Positions 50,150 through 59,824 of a DNA stretch of 64,000 nucleotides are shown here, piece by piece. The position numbers were made by a program, and so were the translations under genes. This DNA comes from Akkermansia muciniphila (GTDB lineage: Bacteria; Verrucomicrobiota; Verrucomicrobiia; Verrucomicrobiales; Verrucomicrobiaceae): the NCBI GenBank assembly GCA_945882215.1, contig CAMCWM010000002.1, forward strand, positions 24,904-88,903. The letters run 5' to 3'. Under the pieces are notes generated by a model, which did not search any database, was not told where the DNA came from, and was given only the letters and a program-made list of their open reading frames with translations. Position 1 is the stretch's first letter; each line of letters opens with the position of its first letter.

Positions 50150-52335
50150 GCGCACCTCTTGGCAGCCAGACCACGAACATCACGATGACCGCCGGCATGC
50201 CGCCGAAGCGCATCTCGCGCATGCGCCGCGCCACGTTTTTCTCGCTCGTCGGTCTCGGCACCATCGTCGGCGCGTGGCTGTCCTTCATCTTCCTGTCGGA
50301 AAACGGCATGCGCATGGCGGAATGGGGCCTGCTGCTGGTGTTCATCCCGCTCTACTACCAGCTCAATGTCGGTTTCTGGACCGCCCTCTTCGGCGTCTGG
50401 CTGATGAACCGTCCGACGCCGGACTCGCTCAGCCTCTGGCTCACGCTGAACGCGGATGACTACGAGCAGCCGATCAGCGCCAGCACGGCCATCGTCATGC
50501 CGGTCTTCAATGAGGACGTGACACGCGTGTTTGAAGGCCTGCGATCGATTTACCTCTCCCTCGAAGCCACCGGCCAGTCGAAGAACTTCGACTTTTTCAT
50601 TCTCAGCGACTCGGACAAGACCAGCCAATGGATCGAGGAAGAAACCGCCTGGCTCGAACTCTGCCGCCAGCTCAAGGCCTTCGGCCGTATTTTCTACCGC
50701 CGCCGCCGCAAGCAGATCAACCGCAAGAGCGGCAACGTCAGCGACTTCTGCCGCCGCTGGGGCAAGCGCTACCGCTACATGGTCGTGCTCGACGCGGACA
50801 GCCTCATGTCCGGCGCATTGCTCACCAGCATGGTGCGCATCATGGAAAAAAATCCCGGCATCGGCATCGTGCAGACGTTTCCAAAGCAGATCGCCGCCGA
50901 CACGCTGCTCGGTCGCGTGATGCAGTTCGCCCAGGCGCTCTACGGACCGCCGTTCATGGCCGGACTCGACTACTGGCAGTGCGGCGAGGCCAATTTCTGG
51001 GGCCACAACGCCATCCTGCGCCTCGCTCCGTTCATTGAGCACTGCGCCCTGCCGCCACTGCCGGCGAACGCGCCCTTCGGCGGCCACATCCTCAGCCACG
51101 ACTTCGTCGAAGCCGCCCTCATGCGCAAAGCCGGTTACGCGGTGCGCTTGTTGCCTACGACACGCGGCAGCTACGAGGAAGGCCCGCCCACGCTGGTGGA
51201 CATGCTCAAACGCGACCGCCGCTGGTGCCAGGGCAACATCCAGCACTTCTGGCTGCTGTTTGCCAAGGGCTGGCACCCGATGAGCCGCGTGAACTTTCTG
51301 CACGGCATCCTCAGCTATGTCAGCTCGCTGCTGTGGTTCATTTTCCTCGTGCTGGCGACGTATCTGGCCGCCACTCCCACGCAGCACACGCAGCCGCAAT
51401 CGCTCCTCGCGGAGAAAATTTTGCTCGGTCTGACCGCCATGCTCATCTTCCTGCCGAAGACGGTCATCCTGCTCGATGAAGTCATCACCGGCCGCATGTT
51501 CAAGCCGCTGCGCCTGCGTCTGCTCACCTTTTTCAGCAGCCTGCTCGACACTATCGTCTTCACGCTCATGGCGCCCGTGCTCATGGTGTTTCATGCGCGG
51601 TTCGTCATCTACACGCTCATCGGCAAAAGCGTGAGCTGGGTCACGCAGCGCCGCAAAATCGACGGCGCGATCAATTGGAGCGAAATCATCTTCACCTTTG
51701 CCAGCGTCACGTTGCTGGGCCTCGCTTGGGCTGCTGTGGGTGTCGGCATCGGTTTCAAGCTAGGATCGTTTGAATTCCTCGCCTGGATCAGCCCGATTCT
51801 GTTCTCGCTCGTCGTCTCTATTCTCGTTGCGGTACTGGTCTCTGGCGGGCGCAGTGGCAGGCGGCTTGGCATCTTCCTCACGCCTGAGGAATACGAGCCG
51901 CCCACCGTGCTCAAAAACATGCAGCAAAACCTGGAGGAAATTAAGGACCGCCTCCAGCTTCCGCCCGAGCTGGAACGTCACTACGGCCTCATGCAGGTCT
52001 GCCTCGATCCGTATGTGAACGGCCTCCACGTCAGCCTCCTGCGCCGTCGCCGCACCATCGACGTCTCACGCAGCTACCTCGACGAGATCGGCCACCGCCT
52101 CATCACCCAGGGGCCGCAAACGATCAACGCACAGGAGCTCAAAGCTCTCATGCATGACACCGACACGGTGACCAACCTCCACTACCGCATCTGGAGCGCC
52201 GCAGACCACGAACTCGCCCCCTTCTGGGCGACCGCCATCCGTCAGTACAACCTCGCCTCCACCAGCCCCTTCGCCCACACACTGGCGAAGCAGGAGATCG
52301 TGGAGGAAGAAGAACGGACTCTGCCAAAGCGCTGA
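50146..52335 (+). CDS. mdoH: Membrane glucosyltransferase MdoH/OpgH
   Basis: 729 residues. Two N-terminal helices, then a GT2 domain: AIVMPVFNEDVTRVFEG, ILSDSDKTSQW, VVLDADSLMSG (the Asp-x-Asp metal site), GHILSHDFVEAALM and the RDRRWCQGN catalytic motif. Several helices close the protein. This is the MdoH pattern for periplasmic glucan (OPG) synthesis at the inner membrane. There is no mdoG gene beside it, which is unusual; a tail-anchored protein gene overlaps its start instead. Confidence 0.93.
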   Translation: MSAPLGSQTTNITMTAGMPPKRISRMRRATFFSLVGLGTIVGAWLSFIFLSENGMRMAEWGLLLVFIPLYYQLNVGFWTALFGVWLMNRPTPDSLSLWLTLNADDYEQPISASTAIVMPVFNEDVTRVFEGLRSIYLSLEATGQSKNFDFFILSDSDKTSQWIEEETAWLELCRQLKAFGRIFYRRRRKQINRKSGNVSDFCRRWGKRYRYMVVLDADSLMSGALLTSMVRIMEKNPGIGIVQTFPKQIAADTLLGRVMQFAQALYGPPFMAGLDYWQCGEANFWGHNAILRLAPFIEHCALPPLPANAPFGGHILSHDFVEAALMRKAGYAVRLLPTTRGSYEEGPPTLVDMLKRDRRWCQGNIQHFWLLFAKGWHPMSRVNFLHGILSYVSSLLWFIFLVLATYLAATPTQHTQPQSLLAEKILLGLTAMLIFLPKTVILLDEVITGRMFKPLRLRLLTFFSSLLDTIVFTLMAPVLMVFHARFVIYTLIGKSVSWVTQRRKIDGAINWSEIIFTFASVTLLGLAWAAVGVGIGFKLGSFEFLAWISPILFSLVVSILVAVLVSGGRSGRRLGIFLTPEEYEPPTVLKNMQQNLEEIKDRLQLPPELERHYGLMQVCLDPYVNGLHVSLLRRRRTIDVSRSYLDEIGHRLITQGPQTINAQELKALMHDTDTVTNLHYRIWSAADHELAPFWATAIRQYNLASTSPFAHTLAKQEIVEEEERTLPKR

Positions 52336-52353
52336 CCCGCGCCTGTTGTTTCG

Positions 52354-53001
52354 TCAGTTGCCGAAGTTGCCGGGCGGTTTGGGCTCTGGGGCAGGAGTCG
52401 CAGGCTTGTCCTTCTTTTCTTCCGGTTTGGGCGTTTCGGCAGGCGGAGTCTCGGCAGGCTTTTCCGGAGCTTTGCGGACGGAAGGGGCAGGCGCGGGGGA
52501 TGCTCCCGGGCGTTTGCCACCTCGTTGGCCGAGGCGCTGATTCAGGCGTTCAACTTCAGCGGCTTCCAGCTTGCCGTTGCCGTTCTGGTCGAGGCGCGAC
52601 ATGACGGGGTTGCCTGCCAGCAGCTTTTGCAGCGCCTCGATTTCATCGGCGTCGATCTTGTGGTTGCTGTTCTTGTCCGCATCACGCAATCCGGCGAACG
52701 CACGGCCCTTGCGAGCATCAGCGGCGGGCGCCTTCAGGCTGTCGGCCTCGGCTTGGTCGATCTCACCGTTGCTGTTCTTGTCGAGGTTCTTCAATGTGCT
52801 GAAAGCCTTCTGCAAAGCGGGCAGTTCATCGGCATCGATTTGGCGGTTCTCATTCTTGTCGAAGGTCTTGAGGACTTCGGCGGTGGTGCCGTCAGGGCGA
52901 GCGGCGGATTTCTGGGGACGCTTGCTGTCTTTGGCGGCAAAGACAACGGCGGGCAGCAGGGCTGCCACGAGGATCATGGTGCGAATTGGGGTTGGTTTCA
53001 T
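52354..53001 (-). CDS. Secreted EF-hand protein with Pro/Ala-rich tail
   Basis: 215 residues, signal peptide MKPTPIRTMILVAALLPAVVFAAK. Four EF-hand-like calcium loops: DKNENRQIDADE, DKNSNGEIDQAE, DKNSNHKIDADE and DQNGNGKLEAAE. The C-terminal 60 residues are Pro-, Ala- and Lys-rich (PEKPAETPPAETPKPEEKK) and probably disordered. Possibly a periplasmic calcium-binding or sensing protein. The start at 53001 gives the signal peptide. The gene is convergent with mdoH, with an 18-bp gap. Confidence 0.85.
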   Translation of the reverse strand: MKPTPIRTMILVAALLPAVVFAAKDSKRPQKSAARPDGTTAEVLKTFDKNENRQIDADELPALQKAFSTLKNLDKNSNGEIDQAEADSLKAPAADARKGRAFAGLRDADKNSNHKIDADEIEALQKLLAGNPVMSRLDQNGNGKLEAAEVERLNQRLGQRGGKRPGASPAPAPSVRKAPEKPAETPPAETPKPEEKKDKPATPAPEPKPPGNFGN

Positions 53002-53046
53002 ACCCCATGTAACGCGACTTCATTCCCTAAGTTGCGCGGAGGATCG

Positions 53047-53991
53047 TCACAGCATCCCGGCCAGGTCCGCCGCAAGCTGTTTCGCTTCATGAACAGGGCG
53101 ATGCGCCTCGCGTTCGACGGGTGGGGCGGAAAGATCGGCCTCGTTGAAGACACGCACGGCCATGTAAAGCTGGCCGTCCTTGATCCAGGTGTGAGCGCCC
53201 ACGGGCGTCTGGCAGCCAGCACCGAGGATTTTCAAGAACTCGCGCTCGGCGGTGACGCGCGACTCGGTTTCGGGGTGATTGAGGGAGCGAATGGCCTGGA
53301 TCGAGGCAGCATCGCCCGCACGACATTCAATCGCGATGGCCCCCTGCCCGGCGGCAGGAAGAAACGTCACAGGATCAAGCACGAGGCCGTAAAGCGTGTG
53401 CGTATCGATGTGGATGCGGCTGAGATTCGCGTTCAACAGACCGAGGCGCAGCAAACCGGCGGCGGCGAGCAGAACGGCATCGAGCGGCTGATCGCCGAGC
53501 ACTTTCTTCACGCGCGTGGGCACGTTGCCGCGAATTTCGACGATCTGCACATCGGGACGCAGAAACTTGAGCTGCGCGGCACGACGCACGCTGCTGGTGC
53601 CGACGCGGGCACCCTGCGGCAGTGTTTCCAACGTGTAAGGTTGAGCGCTAACGAGCACGTCTTCAATCGCGGCACGCGGCAGCACGGCGGCGATGGTGAA
53701 TCCGGCGGCGAGATCGCTCGGCACGTCCTTCAGGCTGTGCACGGCGGCGTCGATCTGACTGCTTTCGAGAGCGATTTCGAGCTCTTTGATGAAGATGCCC
53801 TTGTCCACCTGCGCCACGTCGCTGAACTCGGAGAAGCGCAGATCCTGGCGTTTGTCACCGCTCGTTTGAATGATCTGGCGCTCGATGCGCAGGTGCGGAA
53901 ACGCGGTTTGCAGCTCCGCCGTGACCATGTTCGTCTGCGTGAGGGCCAGTTCGCTGCCGCGGGTGCCGAGAGTGATTTTTTCGATGCTCAT
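53047..53991 (-). CDS. hemC: Hydroxymethylbilane synthase (porphobilinogen deaminase)
   Basis: 314 residues. RGSELALTQT, HSLKDVPS, VGTSSVRRAAQL and the cofactor-attachment Cys in GAGCQTPVG (about residue 260) are HemC hallmarks. It condenses four porphobilinogen units into hydroxymethylbilane for haem. The ATG at 53991 overlaps the hemA stop by 4 nt (ATGA). A frame open further upstream is antisense-type noise inside hemA and was rejected. Confidence 0.95.
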   Translation of the reverse strand: MSIEKITLGTRGSELALTQTNMVTAELQTAFPHLRIERQIIQTSGDKRQDLRFSEFSDVAQVDKGIFIKELEIALESSQIDAAVHSLKDVPSDLAAGFTIAAVLPRAAIEDVLVSAQPYTLETLPQGARVGTSSVRRAAQLKFLRPDVQIVEIRGNVPTRVKKVLGDQPLDAVLLAAAGLLRLGLLNANLSRIHIDTHTLYGLVLDPVTFLPAAGQGAIAIECRAGDAASIQAIRSLNHPETESRVTAEREFLKILGAGCQTPVGAHTWIKDGQLYMAVRVFNEADLSAPPVEREAHRPVHEAKQLAADLAGML

Positions 53992-55064
53992 GAAACGATG
54001 AATCCGTGCTGGGTGGAGCCGCTGGGTTTGACGAAGCCAAATTTTTCGAGCTGCTCCTCGATGATACGCTCGCAGGCGATGAGCTGGCGCTCGCGCTCGC
54101 GGCGGCCTTCGTCGGCGATGGCCTGGAGGGCGTCGATGTCGTAGAGATAGACGCCTTCGATCTCGTTCACGGCAGGATCCACATCGCGCGGCACAGCGAT
54201 GTCGATGAGCAGCAGCGGATTCCAGCGGCGCTTGCGCATGACCTGCTCGATCTGCTCCGGTTTGATGACGAAATGCGGCGCGCTGGTGCTGGAGATGATG
54301 ACATCGACCTCGTGGAGCACATGCTCCCACTCGTCGAACTTCAAGGCGGTGCCTTTCATCTCGGCAGCGAGCTCCACGGCCTTGTCGTAGCTGCGATTGG
54401 AAACGATGACGCTCTTCGCACCGCGTGAGAGCAGGCTCTGCGCGCAAGTGCGGCTCATCTCACCCGCGCCGACGAGCATGACGCGGCATTGCTTCAGATC
54501 GTGGACCTTTTCGGCGAGATCGACCGCGACGCTGCCGACGCTAGTCGATCCACGCTGGATGGTGGTCTCGTTGCGCACTTTTTTGCCGACGGTGAAGGCC
54601 TGCTGGAAGAGCTTGTTGAGCGTTTTGCCCGTCGCGCCGGTGTCGAGCGCGGTTTTGTAGGCCGCTTTGACCTGACCGAAGATTTCGGTCTCGCCGAGCA
54701 CCATCGAATCGAGCCCGCTGACGACGCGGAAGAGGTGTCGCGCGGCCTCGGCGGAGTCGAGGTTGTACAGCACGAGCGCCTCGGCGTGCTCGGGCTGGAG
54801 TTTGAAATGCTCCACGAGGTAATCGCGCAGCGTGGCGTGGCCGTGATCGCCGCTTGGCAGCGAATGCGCGGCGTAGAGCTCCACGCGGTTGCAGGTGCTG
54901 AGCACGACGCTTTCCTCGAAACCAGGCAGTCCACGCACCTGCTGCACGGCCTGCGGCACCTGCGCCTCAGGAAAGGCGAGACGCTCCCGCACTTCCACGG
55001 GCGTGGTTTTGTAGTTCAGGCCCACACAAACGAGGCCGCTGCGGTTGTCGGTCGGCTCAAGCAT
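53988..55064 (-). CDS. hemA: Glutamyl-tRNA reductase
   Basis: 358 residues. The catalytic Cys58 in VVLSTCNRVE, the Rossmann motif VMLVGAGEMSRTCAQ and the C-terminal dimer segment are those of HemA. It reduces glutamyl-tRNA to glutamate-1-semialdehyde, the first step of C5 haem synthesis. It overlaps hemC by 4 nt and the upstream hemX-like gene by 8 nt, so the three form one tight operon. The C-terminal dimerisation region is short. Confidence 0.95.
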   Translation of the reverse strand: MLEPTDNRSGLVCVGLNYKTTPVEVRERLAFPEAQVPQAVQQVRGLPGFEESVVLSTCNRVELYAAHSLPSGDHGHATLRDYLVEHFKLQPEHAEALVLYNLDSAEAARHLFRVVSGLDSMVLGETEIFGQVKAAYKTALDTGATGKTLNKLFQQAFTVGKKVRNETTIQRGSTSVGSVAVDLAEKVHDLKQCRVMLVGAGEMSRTCAQSLLSRGAKSVIVSNRSYDKAVELAAEMKGTALKFDEWEHVLHEVDVIISSTSAPHFVIKPEQIEQVMRKRRWNPLLLIDIAVPRDVDPAVNEIEGVYLYDIDALQAIADEGRRERERQLIACERIIEEQLEKFGFVKPSGSTQHGFIVS

Positions 55065-55833
55065 GCGTCACGATCCACAGGGAAATGAAGGGCAGGATGA
55101 AGCCGATGACGGCCAGCCACGCGGTTTTGCGCGGCGAAGTAAAGTGTTTCCACATGAGGATGCTGATGACCGCATACAAGGCCCAGACGACCCACGAAAA
55201 GACGAGCTTGGGATTCGACACCGAGGTTTGCAGCGCAAAGGAAATGCCCAGCGCGATGCTCAGCAGCAGCAAGCCGAGGCGCACCAGCCGCTGAATCGCA
55301 CTCGCCAGACCCTGGATCGGCGGCAGTTGATAAAACAGTCCGCCGATCTGGTGGCGCTTGAGCATGCGCTCTTGAACCAAATACATGACGCCGGTGATGC
55401 AGGCCAAGGCAAAGGCCGCATACGCGATCAAAGCCACGGCGGCGTGCAGCTCGACGAGCGCGTTGATCTGCCCCTTCGGTTTGTAGGGGGCAAAACCACC
55501 CACCAAGGCCATGATTTGCATGATGCTGACCAGTGGCGCTGTGAAAACGCCGAGCAAAGACAGCCGGAACGCTGAACCGACGAGAAAATAGAGCAGGACG
55601 ATGCTCCAAGCGATGAAGACGAGGATGTCCGACAGGCTTTTCATCGGGCACTGGCCCACTTCCTGGCCGCGGAAGTAGATGAAGCCGGTTTGCAGCGCAA
55701 AACCGAGCGCCATGAGCATCAACTGCGCCCGCCCCTGCTTCCAGGCGCCGGATTTCAGCGCCAGCAAGGCCTGCACGACCGCACTCACAAAAGTAAGCGT
55801 GGCGGCGATTAGGAGCAGTTGTGAGGACGTCAT
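55057..55833 (-). CDS. HemX/CcsA-type cytochrome c assembly membrane protein
   Basis: 258 residues with about eight hydrophobic helices. QGRAQLMLMALGFALQTGFIYFRG, WSIVLLYFLVG, VELHAAVALIAYAAFALACI and FSWVVWALYAVISILMW place it in the CcsA/ResC/HemX group. Family members handle haem during cytochrome c assembly or affect HemA level. It is the first gene of the hem operon. It is shorter than true CcsA, so HemX is the better label. Confidence 0.83.
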   Translation of the reverse strand: MTSSQLLLIAATLTFVSAVVQALLALKSGAWKQGRAQLMLMALGFALQTGFIYFRGQEVGQCPMKSLSDILVFIAWSIVLLYFLVGSAFRLSLLGVFTAPLVSIMQIMALVGGFAPYKPKGQINALVELHAAVALIAYAAFALACITGVMYLVQERMLKRHQIGGLFYQLPPIQGLASAIQRLVRLGLLLLSIALGISFALQTSVSNPKLVFSWVVWALYAVISILMWKHFTSPRKTAWLAVIGFILPFISLWIVTHA

Positions 55834-55933
55834 GAAAAACGGGGGCGGATACTCGCGGGCTTGGAGGGTTTCCGCAAGGGTGAAGACAATTCAGGTGCTT
55901 GTCAGCCTTGCGCGGGCATGCTCTAATCTTGCC

Positions 55934-56137
55934 ATGTTCTCCGCCAAACTTCGCCCAGCAGGGATCAAGGCCCAGGCCGCCAAACTGGTTCGGTCCCTGC
56001 CCGAATCAGCCTCATGGGATGATTTGATGTATGAAATCTATGTCCGGCAGAAGATCGACAGAGGGCTGGCGGACATCAAAGCTGGTCGCGTGAAGACGCA
56101 CGCTGCCATCTGCAAAAAATTTGGCCTGACAGCGTGA
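55934..56137 (+). CDS. Small antitoxin of a RelE/ParE pair
   Basis: 67 residues. AAKLVRSLPESASWDDLMYEIYVRQKIDRGLADIKAG forms two helices, as in small antitoxins found before ParE-type toxin genes. The stop overlaps the toxin's GTG (GTGA), a standard toxin-antitoxin arrangement. The ATG at 55934 was chosen as the only near start that leaves a normal size. Confidence 0.78.
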   Translation: MFSAKLRPAGIKAQAAKLVRSLPESASWDDLMYEIYVRQKIDRGLADIKAGRVKTHAAICKKFGLTA

Positions 56138-56433
56138 GCATTCTCTGGTCAGCGCAGGCGGAAGCGGACTTGGATGCTATTCACGCCTTTATCGCACGCG
56201 ACTCAGAGCATTACGCGGGTTTGCAGATCAAACGCATCGTCGAGCGAGTCATCCACATCGCATCACGCCCGATGAGCGGGCATCCGGTTCATGAAGACCC
56301 GGCGGCGGGATTGCGGGAGGTGCATTCAGGCTCTTACCGCATCATTTACCGTCAAGATAGGGATCAATTTGTTGTGGTAACGGTCGTTCACATGAAACAA
56401 CGCATGCCACGCAAACGTCTCGGCGGCGCATGA
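56134..56433 (+). CDS. RelE/ParE-family toxin
   Basis: 99 residues from a GTG. ILWSAQAEADLDAIHAFIARDS opens the ParE/RelE fold; LREVHSGSYRIIYRQDRDQFVVVTVVHMKQRMP is the conserved C-terminal strand pair. Members inhibit gyrase or cleave mRNA on ribosomes; which one applies cannot be told here. It overlaps the antitoxin gene by 4 nt. Confidence 0.87.
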   Translation: MSILWSAQAEADLDAIHAFIARDSEHYAGLQIKRIVERVIHIASRPMSGHPVHEDPAAGLREVHSGSYRIIYRQDRDQFVVVTVVHMKQRMPRKRLGGA

Positions 56434-56472
56434 CGCTTGCGCATCCCGGCATCTCCTCCATGATCGGGGGCC

Positions 56473-57006
56473 ATGGCTCCCGACACCCTTGACCGCATCC
56501 GCACCACGATCCGCGACGTGGCCGATTTCCCGCAACCGGGGGTTCTGTTCAAAGACATCACCCCCGTGCTGGCCGACCCGGCGCTGCTGGCGCAGGCAAT
56601 CAATGGCATGATCGAATCCACCGGCATCACGCAGGTGGACAAAGTCGTCGGGATCGACGCCCGCGGCTTCATCTTCGGGGCGCTGATCGCCGAGCGCCTC
56701 GGCGCGGGCTTCATCCCGGTGCGCAAGAAGGGCAAGCTGCCGTGGCAGACGCGTGGCATCGACTACGCGCTCGAATACGGCACCAACTCGGTGGAAATGC
56801 ACCTGGATGCCATCACTCCAGGTGAAACGGTGCTGCTGGCGGACGATCTGCTGGCCACCGGCGGCACGGCAGGCGCGGCGCTGCATCTGATTCACGAGGC
56901 GGGCGGCAAGGTGCTGGGCAGCACGTTTTTCATCGAGCTGTCATTCCTGAACGGCCGCGAGAAGCTGGCGCAGCACGGCCCGGTGCATGCGCTGATCACT
57001 TTCTGA
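56473..57006 (+). CDS. apt: Adenine phosphoribosyltransferase
   Basis: 177 residues. IRDVADFPQPGVLFKDITPVL is the standard APRT opening. The PRPP-binding motif VLLADDLLATGGTA is at residues 120-133. IDARGFIFG and PVRKKGKLP are also typical. It makes AMP from adenine and PRPP. It lies 11 nt before glnD. Confidence 0.95.
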   Translation: MAPDTLDRIRTTIRDVADFPQPGVLFKDITPVLADPALLAQAINGMIESTGITQVDKVVGIDARGFIFGALIAERLGAGFIPVRKKGKLPWQTRGIDYALEYGTNSVEMHLDAITPGETVLLADDLLATGGTAGAALHLIHEAGGKVLGSTFFIELSFLNGREKLAQHGPVHALITF

Positions 57007-57017
57007 GGCATGCTGCG

Positions 57018-59816
57018 ATGACCGAACGCGAGTACCTGCGGCACCTGAACAACAGCGCGCGCAAATTTTTCCCCGAGGAGGACACGCTGCCGCGCGGCCG
57101 TGCCGAAACGCTGCGCCAGGCGAAACGGTTTCTGAAGATCAAGGAGCAGCGTATCAAGCAGCGGCACCGCACCGGCAGCTTCAGCGGCGTGGAAACCTGC
57201 CGCATGCGCGCGGATGTGGTCGATTACCTCGTGCGAACGCTGTGGGAGGAAAGCGTGGCCGCGCTGGCACCGGCGGTGCGTTCCAAATTGAACGTGAGCG
57301 TGGTGGCCCACGGCGGTTATGGCCGCCGCGTGATGAGCCCGGGCAGCGACGTGGACCTGACCTTCATGTTTCCCGGCAACAGCGGCCGGGTTTCCAATGA
57401 GGTCGCGCAACTGATCCGGGACTATCTGCTCTACTTTTACGACCTGAAGCTCAAGGTCGGCCATGGATCACGCAGCGTGGGCGAATGCCTCGCCCTGGCG
57501 AATGAGAACATGGAGACGAAGACCGCGTTGATGGAGGCGCGTTTCGTCACCGGCCAGGAGCAGGCGTTCAAGGAGTTCCGCGCGCGCTTTGACAAGGAAT
57601 GCATGGACGGACGTGAGGAGCAGTTTCTCAAATTGCGGCAGCTTGACCTGAACACGCGTCATGCGAAGCAGGGCAACACACCGTTTGTGCAGGAACCCCA
57701 TGTGAAAAACGGCTGCGGCGGCCTGCGTGATTACCAGAACCTGATCTGGATGACCTATGCGAAGTTCCGCACGTTGAACCCAAAGGATCTCGTCGGCCTG
57801 GGGCTGATCTCAAAAGCGGGGTGGAAGGAGGTGGAACAGGCCTATGACTTCATTCTGCGCGTACGCAGTGAGATGCATTACACGGAGAAGCGTGCGGAAG
57901 ACCTGCTCACCCTGCGGTTGCAGGGTCCGGTGGCCACGAACCTCGACTACCGCCACAAGCGCATCCTGCGCCGCATCGAGGCGCTGATGCACGACTACTA
58001 CACGGCCACCCGCGACATTTTGCAGCGCAGCAACGAGGTGATGGACCGCTTCCACCTTCAGGCGCTGGAGAACGAGGGCCAGAAAAAACGCCTCATCGGC
58101 TTCCTGGCACGCAAGCGCTCGGAAAAGCAGCAGGAGCGCTTCGACGGCTTCATCCGCAAGCATGAGCGCGTGTATGCGGAGGAGAAGAATGTCTTCAAAG
58201 ACGATCCCGAACGTCTGATGCGGCTGTTTCTGCACACGCAGAAGCGTCACCTGCGCCTCAGCCCCGATTTGTTCCAGCTCATCCAGGACAACTTCCGCCT
58301 CGTGGACTCCAGCTTTCGTTACAGCAAGGCGAACCGCCAGACCTTTGAGGCGATCCTCACTAACAAGGGGGACGCGGCACGCACGCTGCGGCAGATGCAC
58401 CGCGTGGGTTTTCTCGGACGCTACATGCCGGAGTTCGGTGCGCTCACCAATCTCGTGCAGCACGAGTTTTTCCATCTCTACACCGCGGACGAGCACACGC
58501 TGCGCACGATCGACAAGCTCGACGAGCTGAGTGATCCGACCATGAAGGGCGTGGAGCTTTATCAGCAGCTTTTTCACGACCTACAGCAGCCATACGTTCT
58601 TTATCTCGCGCTGCTGCTGCACGACGCCGGCCGCGCGGCCAACAAGAAAACCCACAGCGATGAAAGCACGACGATGGCCGCCGCCGTGTCACGTCGCTTG
58701 CAGGTCAAAGGCGAACGCCGCCGGCTGCTGCTCTTTCTCGTCGATAATCATCTGCTGATGTACCGCACCGCCACGACGAAGAGCCTCGATGACCCGCAGG
58801 TCATCGAGGAGTTCGCCGGCATCGTGCGCACCAAGGAGAATCTCGACACGCTGCTGCTCATGACCTACGCCGACTCCAAGGGCACGAGCGACAAGAGCTG
58901 GTCCGGCTACAAGGAGGCATCCATCCGCCAGCTCTACCATAACACACTGCGCTTCATGAACGCCCCGGCGGATTTCATGAGCCATGCCCAGGTGCCCGTG
59001 GGCGAGCTGAAGGCGGAGGTAAAACGCCGGCTCGGCGCTGAGTTTGAGGCGGAGGTGGAGGCGCACTTCCGCCACATGCCGCCCTCGTATTTCAATTTCC
59101 GCGAAGCGGAGCTCATCGCCGCGCATCTGCGCCAGTTCCGCCAGTTCTTTGAGCAGTTGATCCGCGAGGAGGCCGACGCCGGGCTGCTGCCGGTCATGAC
59201 GTGGGAAGATCACGCGGATCAAGGTTACAGCGAGCTCACCGTTGTCTGCTGGGACCGCCACCTGCTGCTGGCACGTGTTTCCGGCGCTCTGGCCGCAGAA
59301 AACATCAACATTCTCAATGCCGACCTCTACCAGCGCGGCGACAACCTCGTGCTGGACATCTTCCGCGTGTGCAACACGAACTTCGCCGCCGTCAGCACGA
59401 AAAGCGCGCGCAACCGCGTCGAGGAGTCGGTACGCCAGGCATTCAGCGGCACGCAGTTTGATTTCAGCGAGGCCATTGCGCAGAAGCTCGGCAAATCCAT
59501 CACGATGCTTGATGAGATCGGCGATGAAATCCCGCAGCGCATCCACGTGAACAACCATCTCTCACCGGATCAAACCGTGCTGGAACTCCAGCTCGTGGAC
59601 CGCCTCGGCCTGCTCTACGACATCTTCATGGCCATCGGCCGGCTGGGCTTCAACGTCACTCACGCGCGCATCAGCACGGAGAAGGGCGTCGCCATCGACT
59701 CCATCTATGTGCAGGACGAAAACAACCACAAGCTGGCCGAGCGCAAGCAATTGGATGCGCTGACGGACGCTGTACACGCGGCGGTGCACCTGCGGCTGCG
59801 GCGTGGGCCACAATAG
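57018..59816 (+). CDS. glnD: Protein-PII uridylyltransferase/uridylyl-removing enzyme
   Basis: 932 residues. Nucleotidyltransferase domain with GGYGRRVMSPGSDVDLTFM (about 98-116). GlnD linker domain with NGCGGLRDYQNLIWM (about 230). HD domain with LLLHDAGRAANKKTHSDES (about 528-547), longer than the usual HDxxKGRGGDHS. Two ACT domains at about 740 and 852 for glutamine sensing. It uridylylates PII when glutamine is low. No glnB or glnA is visible here. The HD loop is a variant, so deuridylylation may differ. Confidence 0.93.
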   Translation: MTEREYLRHLNNSARKFFPEEDTLPRGRAETLRQAKRFLKIKEQRIKQRHRTGSFSGVETCRMRADVVDYLVRTLWEESVAALAPAVRSKLNVSVVAHGGYGRRVMSPGSDVDLTFMFPGNSGRVSNEVAQLIRDYLLYFYDLKLKVGHGSRSVGECLALANENMETKTALMEARFVTGQEQAFKEFRARFDKECMDGREEQFLKLRQLDLNTRHAKQGNTPFVQEPHVKNGCGGLRDYQNLIWMTYAKFRTLNPKDLVGLGLISKAGWKEVEQAYDFILRVRSEMHYTEKRAEDLLTLRLQGPVATNLDYRHKRILRRIEALMHDYYTATRDILQRSNEVMDRFHLQALENEGQKKRLIGFLARKRSEKQQERFDGFIRKHERVYAEEKNVFKDDPERLMRLFLHTQKRHLRLSPDLFQLIQDNFRLVDSSFRYSKANRQTFEAILTNKGDAARTLRQMHRVGFLGRYMPEFGALTNLVQHEFFHLYTADEHTLRTIDKLDELSDPTMKGVELYQQLFHDLQQPYVLYLALLLHDAGRAANKKTHSDESTTMAAAVSRRLQVKGERRRLLLFLVDNHLLMYRTATTKSLDDPQVIEEFAGIVRTKENLDTLLLMTYADSKGTSDKSWSGYKEASIRQLYHNTLRFMNAPADFMSHAQVPVGELKAEVKRRLGAEFEAEVEAHFRHMPPSYFNFREAELIAAHLRQFRQFFEQLIREEADAGLLPVMTWEDHADQGYSELTVVCWDRHLLLARVSGALAAENINILNADLYQRGDNLVLDIFRVCNTNFAAVSTKSARNRVEESVRQAFSGTQFDFSEAIAQKLGKSITMLDEIGDEIPQRIHVNNHLSPDQTVLELQLVDRLGLLYDIFMAIGRLGFNVTHARISTEKGVAIDSIYVQDENNHKLAERKQLDALTDAVHAAVHLRLRRGPQ

Positions 59817-59824
59817 CTGCTCGT

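Noticed and set aside
53992..54447. N-terminal extension of hemC
   Set aside because: The extra 152 residues are an out-of-frame reading of hemA; the family start is at 53991.
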